DNA from: Halomonas sp. A40-4
GTDB taxonomy: Bacteria; Pseudomonadota; Gammaproteobacteria; Pseudomonadales; Halomonadaceae
DNA length: 64,000 nt
Reading direction: 5' to 3'
NCBI RefSeq assembly: GCF_015767635.1
Contig: NZ_CP065230.1
Location: 496,001-560,000 of the forward strand
Positions 1 through 11,624 of the stretch are shown in pieces. A program made the translations under genes and the position numbers. Each line of letters starts with the position of its first letter. Position 1 is the first letter of the stretch. The notes below the pieces were generated by a model. That model ran no database searches. It had not been told where the DNA came from and saw only the letters and a program-made list of their open reading frames with translations.

Positions 1-507
1 CTGGGAGATACGCCCCTCGGCGTGGGCGATCAGCAGGTTCGCCGCCGCCGAGGCGGGGATGCTCGGGCGACGCCCTTCACGCAGTTCGGCTTCGCGGAGG
101 ATTTGCTTGAACTGGGCTTCCAGCCGTTCGAACAGCTGGTGGATCCGATGCCGTAGGCGCGCAGTTTCGCCGGTCAATACGTCGCCACCCATGACGCGTG
201 CAAGGCCCGGGTTCTTCTCGGCAAAACCGAGTACCAGTGACAAGATAGTGCCACAGCGGTTAGTGGCGTCGGGGACCTCGTCCATGATCCGGGTAATGCG
301 GGCAAAGATGCTTTCTTCGATAAAATCGATCAGCCCTTCGAACATGCGCGCCTTGCTCGGGAAGTGGCGATACAGAGCGGCTTCCGAGACGCCTACCTGG
401 CGGGCTAGTGCCGCAGTGGTGATCCGCTTGCCACTGTCTTCTTCAAGCATCAGGGCAAGGGCCTGAAGGATCTGCTCGCGGCGGCGAGGCTTGCGTTCAT
501 CGCTCAT
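1..507 (-). CDS. slmA: SlmA nucleoid occlusion factor, TetR family (3' end missing)
   Basis: The reading frame starts with ATG at 507 and runs off the window edge at base 1 after 169 codons; E. coli SlmA has about 198 residues, so roughly 30 C-terminal residues are missing. The N-terminus [14 protein letters not shown] followed by a TetR-type helix-turn-helix ([20 protein letters not shown], residues about 32-51) is typical of SlmA. SlmA binds specific DNA sites and blocks FtsZ ring assembly over the unsegregated nucleoid. It follows argB by 20 bp in the same direction, as part of the coaBC-dut-algC-argB-slmA run, the usual SlmA neighbourhood in gammaproteobacteria. Identity rests on the HTH sequence plus context. 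Confidence 0.93.
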   Translation of the reverse strand, partial: MSDERKPRRREQILQALALMLEEDSGKRITTAALARQVGVSEAALYRHFPSKARMFEGLIDFIEESIFARITRIMDEVPDATNRCGTILSLVLGFAEKNPGLARVMGGDVLTGETARLRHRIHQLFERLEAQFKQILREAELREGRRPSIPASAAANLLIAHAEGRISQ

Positions 508-527
508 GATGTTGCTCTCCGTCGCGG

Positions 528-2931
<2,404 letters not shown>

Positions 2932-2963
2932 GGGAATATCCTTACGAAAATGGCCAGTGCCGA

Positions 2964-3422
2964 TTAATGACGGCCAGTGCTGCCGAAGCCGCCGCTGCCG
3001 CGGGTGGAATCGCTAAATTGATCGACCAGATCAAGTTCAGCCTGTACCACCGGAACAAGCACGTACTGTGCCAATCGCTCAAAGGGGGCAATCGTGAAAG
3101 CGCTTTGCCCTCGATTCCAAACGGAAATCATCAACTCGCCCTGGTAGTCGGCATCGATCAACCCCACCAGATTGCCCAGCACGATGCCGTGCTTATGCCC
3201 CAAACCGGAGCGCGGCAAAATCATGCCGGCAAGGCCGGGGTCTTCAATATAGATCGCCAGGCCCGTTCGTACGAGCTGGGTGTCGCCCGGGTTCAGGGTA
3301 AGCGGCTCGTCAAGCAGCGCACGTAGATCCATGCCCGCTGACCCGTTGGTCGCATAATGGGGTAAATAGTCACGCAGTCGTTCATCCAGCATTTTGCACT
3401 GCAGGCGAGGACGGGGGCTCAT
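2964..3422 (-). CDS. dut: Deoxyuridine 5'-triphosphate nucleotidohydrolase (dUTPase)
   Basis: Hydrolyses dUTP to dUMP and pyrophosphate, supplying dUMP for thymidylate synthesis and keeping uracil out of DNA. The 152-residue protein carries the trimeric dUTPase motifs: GMDLRA (motif 1), [11 protein letters not shown] (motif 2), [10 protein letters not shown] (motif 3), RLAQ (motif 4) and the glycine-rich C-terminal arm [10 protein letters not shown] (motif 5). The start codon overlaps the coaBC stop codon by 4 bp (ATGA), a strong sign of translational coupling; the coaBC-dut pairing is common in proteobacteria. Confidence 0.97.
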   Translation of the reverse strand: MSPRPRLQCKMLDERLRDYLPHYATNGSAGMDLRALLDEPLTLNPGDTQLVRTGLAIYIEDPGLAGMILPRSGLGHKHGIVLGNLVGLIDADYQGELMISVWNRGQSAFTIAPFERLAQYVLVPVVQAELDLVDQFSDSTRGSGGFGSTGRH

Positions 3423-4696
3423 AAGGTTGCTCCGTTAGGCGAGGGGAGTAGCGTCAGGGCTTGTTGGATCACGCGCTCCGCTAACTGTGTTTTGGGCTGG
3501 GGGACTTCCATCCGACGCTCGATACCCTGGGGGGAGCGCCATAGCAGAAGCGCCGCGTTGTCGTCGCTGCCAAAGCCCATGCCTTGCTGGCTAACGTCGT
3601 TGGCGACGATCATGTCGAGGCGCTTGCGGGTCAGCTTGTCCGCTGCATAGCGTTCAACGTCCTGGGTTTCGGCGGCAAAGCCGACCACCACAGGGCGACT
3701 GGCAGGTGGAAGTGCTGCCACCGAGGCAATAATGTCGGGGTTTTTGATCAGGGTCAGCGTCAAATTGTCGCTGTCATCGGTCTTTTTCAGCTTATGCTCG
3801 GCGGCACTTGCCGCGCGGTAATCAGCGACGGCGGCACAGCCGATAAACAGCGCTGCCTTAGGGGCCAGTTGCAGCGATTCCTGGTGCATCTGCTCGGCGG
3901 TTTCAACGTCAATGCGTGTGACGCCTGCAGGCGTTGCCAGCGTCACCGGGCCGCTGATCAACGTGACCCTGGCACCCTGAGCGGCGGCCGCGGCGGCCAG
4001 GGCGTAGCCCATCTTTCCCGAGCTGTGATTGGAGAGGTAGCGCACCGGGTCGAGGGCTTCCCGGGTGGGGCCTGCAGTAATCACGACATGCGGCGCTGAC
4101 GCTTTCGGCGTCGCGCTGCTCAGGGGCGAAAACTGGCGCAATAGCGCGTCAACAACCGTTTCGGGTTCGCTCATGCGGCCTGGGCCAACGTCGCCGCAGG
4201 CCTGGTCGCCAGCGGCAGGGCCTATCAACTGCCAGCCATCGCAAGCGAGCCGTTCCACGTTGCGCTGGGTGGCGGGGTGGCGCCACATGGCCTGGTTCAT
4301 GGCCGGAGCGATCAACCTGGGCGCCTCCGAGGCCAGGCAGAGCGTGGTCAGCAGGTCATCGGCCATGCCATGGACCAGACGAGCAATAAGGTCAGCGGTC
4401 GCCGGGGCAATCAACAAGACATCGGCCCAACGGGCAAGCTCAATGTGGCCCATGCCCGCCTCGGCTTCAGGGTCGAGCAGCGAGGTTCTTACCGGTTCAC
4501 CCGACAGCGCCTGTAGCGTCAGCGGGGTAATGAATGCCTGGGCACCATCGGTCATGACGACGCGAACCTCGCAGCCCGCCTGTTTCAACAGTCGCACGAT
4601 CAGCGCGCTTTTATATGCGGCGATACCGGCACTGATGCCCAGCAGCACGCGCTTACCGTTAGCAATTGGCATTGTGGTCGAAGTCACGGACGTCAT
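3419..4696 (-). CDS. coaBC: Bifunctional phosphopantothenoylcysteine decarboxylase / phosphopantothenate-cysteine ligase
   Basis: Carries out two steps of coenzyme A synthesis. The N-terminal flavoprotein CoaC domain has [12 protein letters not shown] and the conserved PAMNQAMW motif; the C-terminal CoaB domain has SNHSSGKMG and the AAVADYR stretch. The open frame extends upstream to 4795, but that would overlap the divergent radC leader and adds 33 residues foreign to the family. I take the ATG at 4696, giving 425 residues, though its ribosome-binding site is weak and the ATG at 4672 is an alternative. It is the first gene of the coaBC-dut-algC run and diverges from radC. Confidence 0.93.
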   Translation of the reverse strand: MTSVTSTTMPIANGKRVLLGISAGIAAYKSALIVRLLKQAGCEVRVVMTDGAQAFITPLTLQALSGEPVRTSLLDPEAEAGMGHIELARWADVLLIAPATADLIARLVHGMADDLLTTLCLASEAPRLIAPAMNQAMWRHPATQRNVERLACDGWQLIGPAAGDQACGDVGPGRMSEPETVVDALLRQFSPLSSATPKASAPHVVITAGPTREALDPVRYLSNHSSGKMGYALAAAAAAQGARVTLISGPVTLATPAGVTRIDVETAEQMHQESLQLAPKAALFIGCAAVADYRAASAAEHKLKKTDDSDNLTLTLIKNPDIIASVAALPPASRPVVVGFAAETQDVERYAADKLTRKRLDMIVANDVSQQGMGFGSDDNAALLLWRSPQGIERRMEVPQPKTQLAERVIQQALTLLPSPNGATL

Positions 4697-4812
4697 GGCA
4701 GAGGATCCATATTGAGCGTTCTTTAGGAGGCTTACCATACCATTCGTCCGCACAATTTGGCATGCTGCATTCACGCATAGGGACAGGTGAAACACCGCGC
4801 AGGGAGGCGATG

Positions 4813-5487
4813 ATGGGCATTAACCACTGGCCGGAAGGCGAGCGGCCAAGAGAAAAGCTATTGAATCTGGGCGCGCAAGCGCTATCCGATGCCGAGCTGC
4901 TGGCTATTTTTCTGCGTGTCGGCGTTCAGGGGCGTTCAGCGGTCGACCTGGCGCGAGATCTGCTTGCTAGTTTTGGTGGCCTGCGTCAACTGCTGGAGGC
5001 CGACCAGGATAGCTTTTGTAACGCGCGCGGGCTGGGTAGTGCCAAGTTCGCTCAGTTGCAAGCGACGCTTGAGCTTTCAAGGCGGCATCTGGCTTCCCAG
5101 CTTGCCCGCGGTGAAGCGCTGACATCGCCCACCCTGGTGCGCCATTATTTGAGTGCACAGCTGCGCCATTTGGGCCACGAAGAATTTGCGGTGCTTTTTT
5201 TGGATACACAGCACCGAATTATTCGCTATGAATCCCTGTTTCGCGGTACCCTAGACAGCGCATCCGTTTATCCCCGCGAAGTTGCCAAGCGTGCCCTGGT
5301 GCACAACGCTGGCGCTGTTATCCTGGCCCACAACCATCCTTCGGGGGTTGCTGAGCCCAGCGATGCTGATCGACGCATTACAGATCGCCTGAAAGAAGCG
5401 CTCGCCCTGTTTGACGTGCGGGTGCTGGATCATTTCGTGGTGGGGGACGGAGACGTGGTGTCATTTGCCGAGCGCGGCTGGCTATAG
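4813..5487 (+). CDS. radC: RadC family JAMM/MPN+ protein
   Basis: A 224-residue RadC-type protein. The N-terminal helix-hairpin-helix-like region (residues about 1-75) precedes a JAMM metalloprotease-like domain with [14 protein letters not shown]. The name comes from an early DNA-repair mutant, but the biochemical function of chromosomal RadC is unsettled. The ATG at 4813 is preferred because AGGGAGG lies 5 bp upstream; the adjacent ATG at 4810 is too close, and the in-frame extension to 4666 overlaps coaBC. It diverges from coaBC, the usual arrangement upstream of rpmB. Confidence 0.93.
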   Translation: MGINHWPEGERPREKLLNLGAQALSDAELLAIFLRVGVQGRSAVDLARDLLASFGGLRQLLEADQDSFCNARGLGSAKFAQLQATLELSRRHLASQLARGEALTSPTLVRHYLSAQLRHLGHEEFAVLFLDTQHRIIRYESLFRGTLDSASVYPREVAKRALVHNAGAVILAHNHPSGVAEPSDADRRITDRLKEALALFDVRVLDHFVVGDGDVVSFAERGWL

Positions 5488-5568
5488 CGGTGCTGGCCCG
5501 GTAATCAGTGATTAACGTAAGTAAAATGAGCAAAAAGCGGTTTTTTCGCCCTTCTGCAACGGTTTTTC

Positions 5569-5597
5569 TTGCTGATCGCCAGGTGCTCTGGTATAAA
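5569..5597 (+). promoter_or_regulatory. Sigma70 promoter of rpmB-rpmG
   Basis: TTGCTG at 5569-5574 and TATAAA at 5592-5597 are separated by 17 bp, and a TG lies one base before the -10 (TGGTATAAAG), so this is an extended -10 promoter as well. Predicted transcription start is near 5604, giving a leader of about 136 nt before rpmB. Confidence 0.75.
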
Positions 5598-5739
5598 GTG
5601 CCACCTTTAAACTTGGGTTGAATAACGGATTTGGTTAAAGCTTGGCGGTTAAATACGTCGACTCCTTCCCTGCTCCGGTTTGCCCGACAGTTTTGAACAC
5701 TCAGGTTATTATATCCTGGCCAAGCGGTTGGAGGCTCTC

Positions 5740-5976
5740 ATGTCCAAAGTATGTCAGGTTACCGGCAAGCGTCCGGTAACTGGTAACAACGTTTCACACT
5801 CCCAGCGCAAGACACGTCGTCGTTTCTTGCCGAACCTGCACACCCATCGTTTTTGGGTTGAAGCTGAAAGCCGCTTCGTCAAGCTGCGCGTTTCCTCCAA
5901 GGGTATGCGCATCATTGACAAGAAAGGCATCGAGACGGTTCTGGCCGATATCCGCAAGCGCGGCGACGCCATCTAA
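5740..5976 (+). CDS. rpmB: 50S ribosomal protein L28 (bL28)
   Basis: A 78-residue basic protein beginning [20 protein letters not shown], the canonical L28 start, and ending in IRKRGDAI. It is a structural component of the large ribosomal subunit. The frame is open upstream to 5680, but the ATG at 5740 has a GGAGG ribosome-binding site 5 bp upstream and gives the family length. It is followed 50 bp later by rpmG, the classic rpmBG operon. Confidence 0.98.
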   Translation: MSKVCQVTGKRPVTGNNVSHSQRKTRRRFLPNLHTHRFWVEAESRFVKLRVSSKGMRIIDKKGIETVLADIRKRGDAI

Positions 5977-6026
5977 GCTATTTGTTTGGCTAACCATTCT
6001 TGGCCAAAAATTGGGAGAGTTAAACC

Positions 6027-6182
6027 ATGCGCGATAAGATCAAGCTGGTGTCCAGTGCCGGTACAGGCCACTTCTACACCACTGATAAAAACAAGCGGAA
6101 TACCCCGGACAAGTTCGAATTCAAGAAATACGACCCGGTGGTCCGTAAGCACGTCATGTACAAGGAAGCCAAAATCAAGTAA
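6027..6182 (+). CDS. rpmG: 50S ribosomal protein L33 (bL33)
   Basis: A 51-residue protein, [20 protein letters not shown] through KEAKIK, matching the L33 family over its full length. There are no cysteines, so this is the zinc-free (C-minus) form. A GGGAGAG ribosome-binding site lies about 8 bp before the ATG. It is cotranscribed with rpmB, and a strong intrinsic terminator follows 44 bp after its stop. Confidence 0.97.
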   Translation: MRDKIKLVSSAGTGHFYTTDKNKRNTPDKFEFKKYDPVVRKHVMYKEAKIK

Positions 6183-6226
6183 CTACGGTTACGATGACTG
6201 GCTTTCACTGCAGGCGAGCGCCTGTC

Positions 6227-6253
6227 AAAAACCCGGCCCCAAGCCGGGTTTTT
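6227..6253 (+). terminator. Intrinsic terminator after rpmB-rpmG
   Basis: A perfect 11-bp stem (AAAAACCCGGC at 6227-6237 with GCCGGGTTTTT at 6243-6253), a 5-nt loop and a terminal run of T residues. Confidence 0.92.
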
Positions 6254-6337
6254 GCATGCCTGGGTGTTCAGCGCATGCAAGCGTGAACACCGCAAGCGTC
6301 AACGATCGTCACCACTCTGTCATCAAAGGCTCTCATC

Positions 6338-7165
6338 ATGCCCGAGCTGCCCGAAGTTGAAACCACTCGGCGGGGTATTGCACCTTATCTGGAAGGTCAG
6401 GAAATCACCGAGGTATTGGTGCGCCAGCCCCGTTTGCGCGTGCCGGTACCGGACGATTTCGCCGAACGGCTCGTGGGGTCTCGTATCGGTGAGTTGGCAC
6501 GCCGAGCCAAGTACCTCCAGGTTCCACTGGCTACCGCTGAGGGAGAGGCGACGCTGCTGTGGCATTTGGGGATGTCGGGCAGCTTGCGGATTGCGCGTGT
6601 GGGTGACTTGCCTAAAAAGCATGATCACGTGGATGTGGTGACCCAAAGCGGCGATGTGTTGCGCTACCATGATCCGCGGCGGTTTGGCTTTGTCGATTGG
6701 CAGCAGGGAGACGGCAGCGCTGACAGGCGCCTGATGCATCTGGGCCCCGAGCCTCTGGATGATGCCTTTAACGGGCGATGGCTGTATCGCATCTCACGCA
6801 ATAAGCGGGTATCCGTAAAGCCCTTTTTGATGGATAACCGTGTGGTCGTCGGTGCTGGCAACATCTACGCCGCTGAAGCGTTATTCATGGCGGGGATTGA
6901 TCCCCGGCGGGCGGCAGGGCGTATTTCTCTGGCCCGTTACGAGAAGTTGGCGGCTGCCGTGAAGGAAGTGCTGGCGGCTGCCATTATCCAGGGCGGTACC
7001 ACGCTGCGTGATTTCGTCAGCGGCCAGGGCGAGCCTGGCTATTTTGCTCAGCGGCTGAATGTTTATGGTCGGCACGGTCAACCCTGCATGCGCTGTGGGG
7101 TGGAGCTGCGCCGTATTACGCTTGGCCAGCGAGCCAGCGTGTTCTGCCCTGGCTGCCAGCGCTAA
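6338..7165 (+). CDS. mutM: Formamidopyrimidine-DNA glycosylase (Fpg/MutM)
   Basis: Removes 8-oxoguanine and formamidopyrimidines from DNA and nicks the abasic site (bifunctional glycosylase/AP lyase). The 275-residue protein starts with [14 protein letters not shown], where the proline after the initiator methionine is the catalytic nucleophile and Glu3 is also catalytic. The lesion-binding and helix-two-turn-helix region ([17 protein letters not shown]) is near residue 168. A C-terminal zinc finger has two CxxC pairs (CMRCG and CPGC). It follows the rpmBG terminator, as in many gammaproteobacteria. Confidence 0.97.
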   Translation: MPELPEVETTRRGIAPYLEGQEITEVLVRQPRLRVPVPDDFAERLVGSRIGELARRAKYLQVPLATAEGEATLLWHLGMSGSLRIARVGDLPKKHDHVDVVTQSGDVLRYHDPRRFGFVDWQQGDGSADRRLMHLGPEPLDDAFNGRWLYRISRNKRVSVKPFLMDNRVVVGAGNIYAAEALFMAGIDPRRAAGRISLARYEKLAAAVKEVLAAAIIQGGTTLRDFVSGQGEPGYFAQRLNVYGRHGQPCMRCGVELRRITLGQRASVFCPGCQR

Positions 7166-7197
7166 TCGGGGCGCCACACTTTTTTGTTTTTCTAAAT

Positions 7198-7235
7198 TTT
7201 TAAGCCCAGGTTTGAGCCCACGTTTTAAGCCCTGC
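7198..7235. repeat. Three imperfect 12-13 bp tandem repeats
   Basis: TTTTAAGCCCAGG (7198-7210), TTTGAGCCCACG (7211-7222) and TTTTAAGCCCTGC (7223-7235) lie end to end between mutM and the downstream methyltransferase gene, just after a T-rich stretch. No function is apparent. Confidence 0.5.
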
Positions 7236-7295
7236 TGCCTGAATACTGGTGTTAGAAACCGAGCTTTTGAAGCCAAAGCTGTTTTGGAGATTGTT

Positions 7296-8486
7296 GTGAC
7301 CCAACGCCTGCGCCTGAATAAAAACGCTGACCGCCGCCTCAAAGCGGGTCACCTGTGGATCTATTCCAACGAAGTCGATATCAAGGAAACCCCGCTGAAG
7401 AACTTTACCGCGGGTGAAGCTGCCCTGGTCGAGGCATCCAACGGTAGAACCCTCGGGGTCGCCTATGTGAACCCGCATTCGCTGATTGCGGCGCGGGTGA
7501 TGTCACGTGATCCCGAGATGCGCCTGGATCGTTCGTTGTTCGTGCATCGCTTTAACCAGGCGCTTGCCTTGCGTCAGCGCCTGTTTGAACAACCGTTTTA
7601 CCGTCTGGTTCACGGGGAAGGTGACCTGTTGCCGGGGCTGGTGATCGACCGCTTCGGCGATGTGGTGGTGGTGCAATTGAACACTGCGGGTATGCAGACG
7701 CTGGCCGAAGAAATCGTCGATGCCCTGGAGAAAGTCCTCAAGCCCAGCGCGATTGTGTTCCGCAATGACACCGGCGGGCGTCGCCAGGAAGGCCTGGATG
7801 CCCAGGTGGAAGTGGTCAAGGGCACATTGCCCGACGAAGTCGTGCTGGAAGAGAACGGCGTGCGTTTTGTGGTGCCGGTCATCGATGGTCAGAAAACCGG
7901 CTGGTTCTTCGATCATCGGGTCAACCGTTCCTGGCTCAATACTCAGGTTGCCGGTAAGCGGGTGCTGGACGTATTCAGCTATGTCGGCGGTTGGGGGGTG
8001 CAGGCTGCCGCCAGCGGTGCCTCTGAGGTATTGTGTGTCGATTCATCTGGCCCTGCGCTTGAGCAAGTGGCCCGCAACGCCGAACTCAACGGCTTACAGG
8101 AACAGGTCGCCATTGGTGAAGGCGATGCGTTCGAGGCGCTGGCGGCGCTTAAAGCCGACGGCGAACAATTCGACGTGGTAATTCTGGATCCGCCCGCGTT
8201 TATCAAGAAACGCAAGGATATCCCCAATGGCGAACGTGCCTACAACCGTCTGAACCGCGAAGCAATGCGCTTGCTGGGGCGTGACGGCTTGCTGATGTCG
8301 GCGTCTTGCTCCATGCACCTGGCGCCGGAGCGTCTGGTAGATGTGGTACGCGGCGCGGCGCGCCATCAGGACCGCCACGCTCAGGTGATCTTCCAGGGTC
8401 ACCAGGGGCCGGACCACCCGGTACATCCGGCGATCCCCGAGACGTCCTACCTGAAGGCGCTGGGCGTGCGCGTGTTCCGCGACTAG
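7296..8486 (+). CDS. rlmI: Class I SAM-dependent rRNA methyltransferase, RlmI type (23S rRNA m5C)
   Basis: The 396-residue protein has the length of E. coli RlmI, which methylates cytosine 1962 of 23S rRNA. An N-terminal PUA-like RNA-binding region (about 1-80, including AGHLWIYSNEV) precedes a Rossmann methyltransferase domain with VLDVFSYVGGWGVQAAASGA (SAM binding, near residue 230) and VVILDPPAF (near residue 295), plus ASCSMH near the C-terminus. The start is GTG at 7296, with TTTGGAGA about 6 bp upstream; the frame extends upstream to 7059 but that overlaps mutM. The exact rRNA target is inferred from family. Confidence 0.88.
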   Translation: MTQRLRLNKNADRRLKAGHLWIYSNEVDIKETPLKNFTAGEAALVEASNGRTLGVAYVNPHSLIAARVMSRDPEMRLDRSLFVHRFNQALALRQRLFEQPFYRLVHGEGDLLPGLVIDRFGDVVVVQLNTAGMQTLAEEIVDALEKVLKPSAIVFRNDTGGRRQEGLDAQVEVVKGTLPDEVVLEENGVRFVVPVIDGQKTGWFFDHRVNRSWLNTQVAGKRVLDVFSYVGGWGVQAAASGASEVLCVDSSGPALEQVARNAELNGLQEQVAIGEGDAFEALAALKADGEQFDVVILDPPAFIKKRKDIPNGERAYNRLNREAMRLLGRDGLLMSASCSMHLAPERLVDVVRGAARHQDRHAQVIFQGHQGPDHPVHPAIPETSYLKALGVRVFRD

Positions 8487-8518
8487 GTCGTCAAGCAACC
8501 GGTGAAGGAGCCAAGACA

Positions 8519-8953
8519 ATGGAGTGGGCGCTACCCGAGCCTTTTGTGATGGAGATCGACGTGACGGATGAGGCCATCGACGCCTACCGGCACGTCAACA
8601 ACAGTGAATACCTGCGCTGGGTTGAGCAAATCAGCTGGGCGCATTCAGAAGCGCTGGGGCTTACGCTCGAGCGCTACCGAGAGCTTGACCGCGCCATGGT
8701 CGTGCACCGCCACGAGTTGGACTACCTGGCGCCAAGCTATGAGGGTGACCGGCTTCAGTTGGCGACCTGGATCGTGGCCTGTGACGGACGCTTTAGCTTG
8801 ACCCGTCGCTTCCAGTTGAAGCGCAAGCACGACTCTAAAACCTTGCTCAGGGCCCGTACCCGCTTTGCCTGCGTGGCGCTATCCAGCGGGCGGCCCATGC
8901 GTCTGCCCGACGAGTATCGGCGACTTTACGGTGATGCGGTGGTTGTTGAATAA
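8519..8953 (+). CDS. Acyl-CoA thioesterase, hot-dog fold (YbgC/FadM-like)
   Basis: A 144-residue single hot-dog domain protein with YRHVNNSEYLRWVE near residue 24, the 4-hydroxybenzoyl-CoA thioesterase-like motif; the catalytic residue in this family is normally the Asp in place of the first Asn of the HVNN segment. The later stretch VVHRHELDYLAPSYEGDRL is also typical. It probably hydrolyses acyl-CoA thioesters, with the substrate unknown. The start ATG at 8519 has GAAGGAG upstream. It lies 32 bp after the rlmI-type gene and is followed by an intrinsic terminator. Confidence 0.82.
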   Translation: MEWALPEPFVMEIDVTDEAIDAYRHVNNSEYLRWVEQISWAHSEALGLTLERYRELDRAMVVHRHELDYLAPSYEGDRLQLATWIVACDGRFSLTRRFQLKRKHDSKTLLRARTRFACVALSSGRPMRLPDEYRRLYGDAVVVE

Positions 8954-9002
8954 CGATGATTTTTTTGCCAAAAGCCGCTAGCCGCTAGATTTTTCTCCTG
9001 AT

Positions 9003-9028
9003 AAACGCCTTAACCGGCGTTTTTTTTG
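9003..9028 (+). terminator. Intrinsic terminator after thioesterase gene
   Basis: Stem AAACGCC (9003-9009) with GGCGTTT (9016-9022), 6-nt loop, followed by a continuous T tract to 9028. Confidence 0.9.
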
Positions 9029-9119
9029 TTTTATATGCCGGGGGATGGAGGCGAGTAAAAGCTGTGCTGTAATGGCATCAATATTGACGAATTTCTCGCT
9101 CAATCACGAGGAGCCAACT

Positions 9120-10238
9120 ATGCGCATCGCTGTCCCTAAAGAGATCAAAAACCATGAATACCGGGTGGCCTTGACGCCCACTGGCGCGCGCGAATTGACC
9201 GGGCGGGGTCATCAGGTAACGGTTCAAGCGGGCGCGGGTGAAGGTGCCGGTTTTCATGACCGCGACTACGAAGCAGCGGGGGCAAGCGTCGAGGCGGATG
9301 TCGCGATGCTTTGGCAAAACGCCGAGCTGATTTTGAAAGTGAAGGAGCCTCAGGCAGAAGAAGTCGCACGGCTGACGCCACAGCATACCCTGTTTACCTA
9401 CCTGCATCTGGCTGCCGAGAAGACCCTCACCAAGGGGTTGATGGAAAGCGGCGCGACCTGCATCGCTTATGAAACGGTTACCGACGCCAAGGGCGGCTTG
9501 CCGTTGCTCGCGCCGATGAGCACGGTGGCGGGACGCATGGCCGTGCAGGCGGGCGCCCATAGTCTTGAAAAAGCCCAGGGGGGTGCGGGCGTGCTGTTGC
9601 CGGGCGTGCCGGGAGTGGCGCCAGGGAAAGTGACCGTCATCGGTGGCGGTGTGGTCGGTGAAAACGCCGCGCGTATGGCCCTGGGGTTAGGCGCAGACGT
9701 CACCATTCTGGACAAATCCATTGATCGCCTGGAAGTGCTGGACGACCGCTATCAAGGCCGGATCAAAACCGTCTACTCAACGGCGGATGCGCTCGATGAA
9801 GCCGCCAAAACGGCTGATATGATCATCGGTGCGGTACTCATCCCGGGGGCAGCGGCACCTAAGCTGATTACCCGTGCCATGCTGGCGGATATGCAGCCCG
9901 GTAGCGTGCTGGTGGATGTGGCGATCGATCAGGGCGGTTGTTTCGAAACCAGCCGACCCACTACCCATGCCGAGCCGACCTATATCGTCGATGGCATTGT
10001 CCATTACTGCGTTGCCAACATGCCGGGGGCGGTGGCGCGGACCTCCACGCTGGGGCTGACCAATGCCACGCTGCCATTCGTGCTGGCGTTGGCCGATAAA
10101 GGATGGCAACAGGCGTTACGCGATAACCGGCACTTCTTGCCAGGGCTTAACGTCCACAATGGACAGGTGACCTACGCGGCGGTGGCTGAGGCGTTTGATC
10201 TGGAAAGTGTTGACCCCGCAGACGCGGTGAATCGATAG
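9120..10238 (+). CDS. ald: Alanine dehydrogenase
   Basis: Catalyses reversible NAD-dependent oxidative deamination of L-alanine to pyruvate and ammonia. The 372-residue protein starts [20 protein letters not shown], which contains the conserved substrate-binding residues of Ald, and has the NAD-binding [18 protein letters not shown] near residue 178. The C-terminal half includes [17 protein letters not shown] near residue 268. The ATG at 9120 has a good CGAGGAG ribosome-binding site. It is a single-gene unit bounded upstream by a terminator and downstream by convergent slyX; a weak extended -10 (TGCTGTAAT, 9065-9073) may be its promoter. Confidence 0.95.
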   Translation: MRIAVPKEIKNHEYRVALTPTGARELTGRGHQVTVQAGAGEGAGFHDRDYEAAGASVEADVAMLWQNAELILKVKEPQAEEVARLTPQHTLFTYLHLAAEKTLTKGLMESGATCIAYETVTDAKGGLPLLAPMSTVAGRMAVQAGAHSLEKAQGGAGVLLPGVPGVAPGKVTVIGGGVVGENAARMALGLGADVTILDKSIDRLEVLDDRYQGRIKTVYSTADALDEAAKTADMIIGAVLIPGAAAPKLITRAMLADMQPGSVLVDVAIDQGGCFETSRPTTHAEPTYIVDGIVHYCVANMPGAVARTSTLGLTNATLPFVLALADKGWQQALRDNRHFLPGLNVHNGQVTYAAVAEAFDLESVDPADAVNR

Positions 10239-10263
10239 GTCGCTGTTGGGGCATTATCATTCA

Positions 10264-10512
10264 TCAGTAGTGGGGCGGTATGTCGTCCTCGGGTCGGCTG
10301 GCATCGGGGGCGTCATCCATATGGCGTGCCTGGTGCTGTTCGCGAATCCGTTCGTGCATCAGCGCACTGAGTTGCTCCAGTGTCGCTAGTCGGCGTTCCT
10401 GTTGGGCGACGGCTTGATCCAGGGTATCGAGCCAGTGTTCTTGATAGGCCAGGCGGCTTTCTAAAGATTCAAGCTGTTGAGTGAGCTCAGCGGGCGATAA
10501 CGTAGATGTCAT
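10264..10512 (-). CDS. slyX: SlyX family protein
   Basis: An 82-residue, largely coiled-coil protein (heptad-like ESLESRLAYQEHWLDTL and related stretches) ending in PPHY, the C-terminal signature of the SlyX family. Function is unknown. The ATG at 10512 (MTSTLSPAEL) gives the family length, although the frame is open to 10599 and the ribosome-binding site is weak. It is divergent from the cold-shock-domain gene and convergent with ald. Confidence 0.85.
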   Translation of the reverse strand: MTSTLSPAELTQQLESLESRLAYQEHWLDTLDQAVAQQERRLATLEQLSALMHERIREQHQARHMDDAPDASRPEDDIPPHY

Positions 10513-10623
10513 GGTAACATTGCAACCTTGTGTAGTAGCTCGATACATTGGGTCGTCAAAACCCGTTGAATTGAGTATTGTCCTTCTTCTGTTACCCATA
10601 CAACAAGAGAGCTTTTTTTATCC

Positions 10624-11160
10624 ATGAACCCAAAAGTTGTGTTTCGCAGTATCTTGATCAGTATTTTACTTGCCGCCCCCACGCCGCTATTGCTGGCGGG
10701 GATTGTTCATTTAACCGACGCACCCCTGGCTGAGCAGTGGCTGGCCGAGCTTGCCGTGACAGGCGCTGGCGGCATCTATATTGCCGTTGCCATCGGAAGT
10801 TTCATTGTGCTTTGCATTGCCACCTTGGCAACCGCTGCGCTCGCACCGCCTGTCGTGGTGTCGCCTGATGTGGCCGTTCGTTCCAAGCCAGCACCGCGTC
10901 AGTCTCAAGCCCCGGCGGCGGACGATGATGAGGATCTCATCGACCCTAACGACGGCCGCGAAGAGGGTGAGGTGAAATGGTTTAATACCAATAAAGGTTA
11001 CGGCTTTATTACCCGCGATAACGGCGACGATGTGTTTGTCCATTTTCGGGCAATTCGTGGTCGTGGTCCGCGCATGCTCGCGGAAGGCCAGATTGTGCGC
11101 TACCACGTGATTAAAAATGAGCGTGGTTTGCAGGCTGACGATGTGAGTATTATCGAGTAG
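10624..11160 (+). CDS. Membrane-anchored cold-shock-domain protein
   Basis: A 178-residue protein with two predicted membrane segments (residues about 8-27 and 48-77), a charged linker rich in Pro, Ala and Asp (about 80-117), and a C-terminal cold-shock domain from about 118. The domain keeps the RNA-binding motifs RNP1 (KGYGFIT) and RNP2 (VFVHF). CspA-family proteins bind single-stranded RNA or DNA and loosen structure, so this one is predicted to present an RNA-binding domain on the cytoplasmic face of the inner membrane. It is preceded by an AAGAGAG stretch rather than a strong ribosome-binding site and is followed by a terminator. The biological role is not known. Confidence 0.85.
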   Translation: MNPKVVFRSILISILLAAPTPLLLAGIVHLTDAPLAEQWLAELAVTGAGGIYIAVAIGSFIVLCIATLATAALAPPVVVSPDVAVRSKPAPRQSQAPAADDDEDLIDPNDGREEGEVKWFNTNKGYGFITRDNGDDVFVHFRAIRGRGPRMLAEGQIVRYHVIKNERGLQADDVSIIE

Positions 11161-11194
11161 TCATCAGCCAGGGTGTTATTGGCTAGCATGATCT

Positions 11195-11220
11195 CTTGAC
11201 CCCGCCTCGGCGGGGTCAAG
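11195..11220. terminator. Bidirectional terminator hairpin
   Basis: A perfect 12-bp inverted repeat (CTTGACCCCGCC at 11195-11206 and GGCGGGGTCAAG at 11209-11220) with a 2-nt spacer, between convergent genes. TTCTTT follows on the plus strand; the minus-strand exit has no good T run. Confidence 0.8.
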
Positions 11221-11237
11221 TTCTTTAGGTTGATCGG

Positions 11238-11624
11238 TTAGCGACCTGAATCGGGCCATTGTATGGGCCCTTCGCGGCCGTCGGGTAGCACCTGCCAAAA
11301 ACGATCGGGGTCATCACCGGGATGCCAGCCGCCCAGCGAGCAGCGAATTTCGGTCTGCAAGGCTTCAGCCGCGTGCTGTGCGGCTTCCTGGTCGGTCTGC
11401 CAGGGGCTATGGCTGCTGTCCAGCCATAGGCTGGCAAAGCCGTCGGCGGCTTTTTCCACCAATAACACGGGGACGACGTGCCCCTGGTAGCTGCCCTGAG
11501 TGCGCCATTTGCCTTTACCTGCCGATGCAAGCGGCGGTGCCTCCAGAGCGTCGGCGAGCCATTCGTTTAGCGCCGGATGGACGACATCGGCAAGGTAAAT
11601 CTCAATATCCGGGTAAGATTCCAT
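11238..11624 (-). CDS. Conserved hypothetical protein downstream of dapE
   Basis: A 128-residue acidic protein ([20 protein letters not shown] at the start, ending in WPDSGR). I recognise no domain; there is no signal peptide or membrane segment, and tryptophans are frequent in the second half. Its ATG overlaps the dapE stop codon (TAATG), so it is translationally coupled as the last gene of the glnD-dapC-yffB-dapD-dapE run and ends at a terminator hairpin. The coupling and normal codon use support a real gene. Confidence 0.75.
   Translation of the reverse strand: MESYPDIEIYLADVVHPALNEWLADALEAPPLASAGKGKWRTQGSYQGHVVPVLLVEKAADGFASLWLDSSHSPWQTDQEAAQHAAEALQTEIRCSLGGWHPGDDPDRFWQVLPDGREGPIQWPDSGR

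Noticed and set aside
4666..4812. In-frame upstream extension of radC, and the matching one of coaBC to 4795
   Set aside because: The two divergent extensions overlap each other, lack ribosome-binding sites and add non-family residues.
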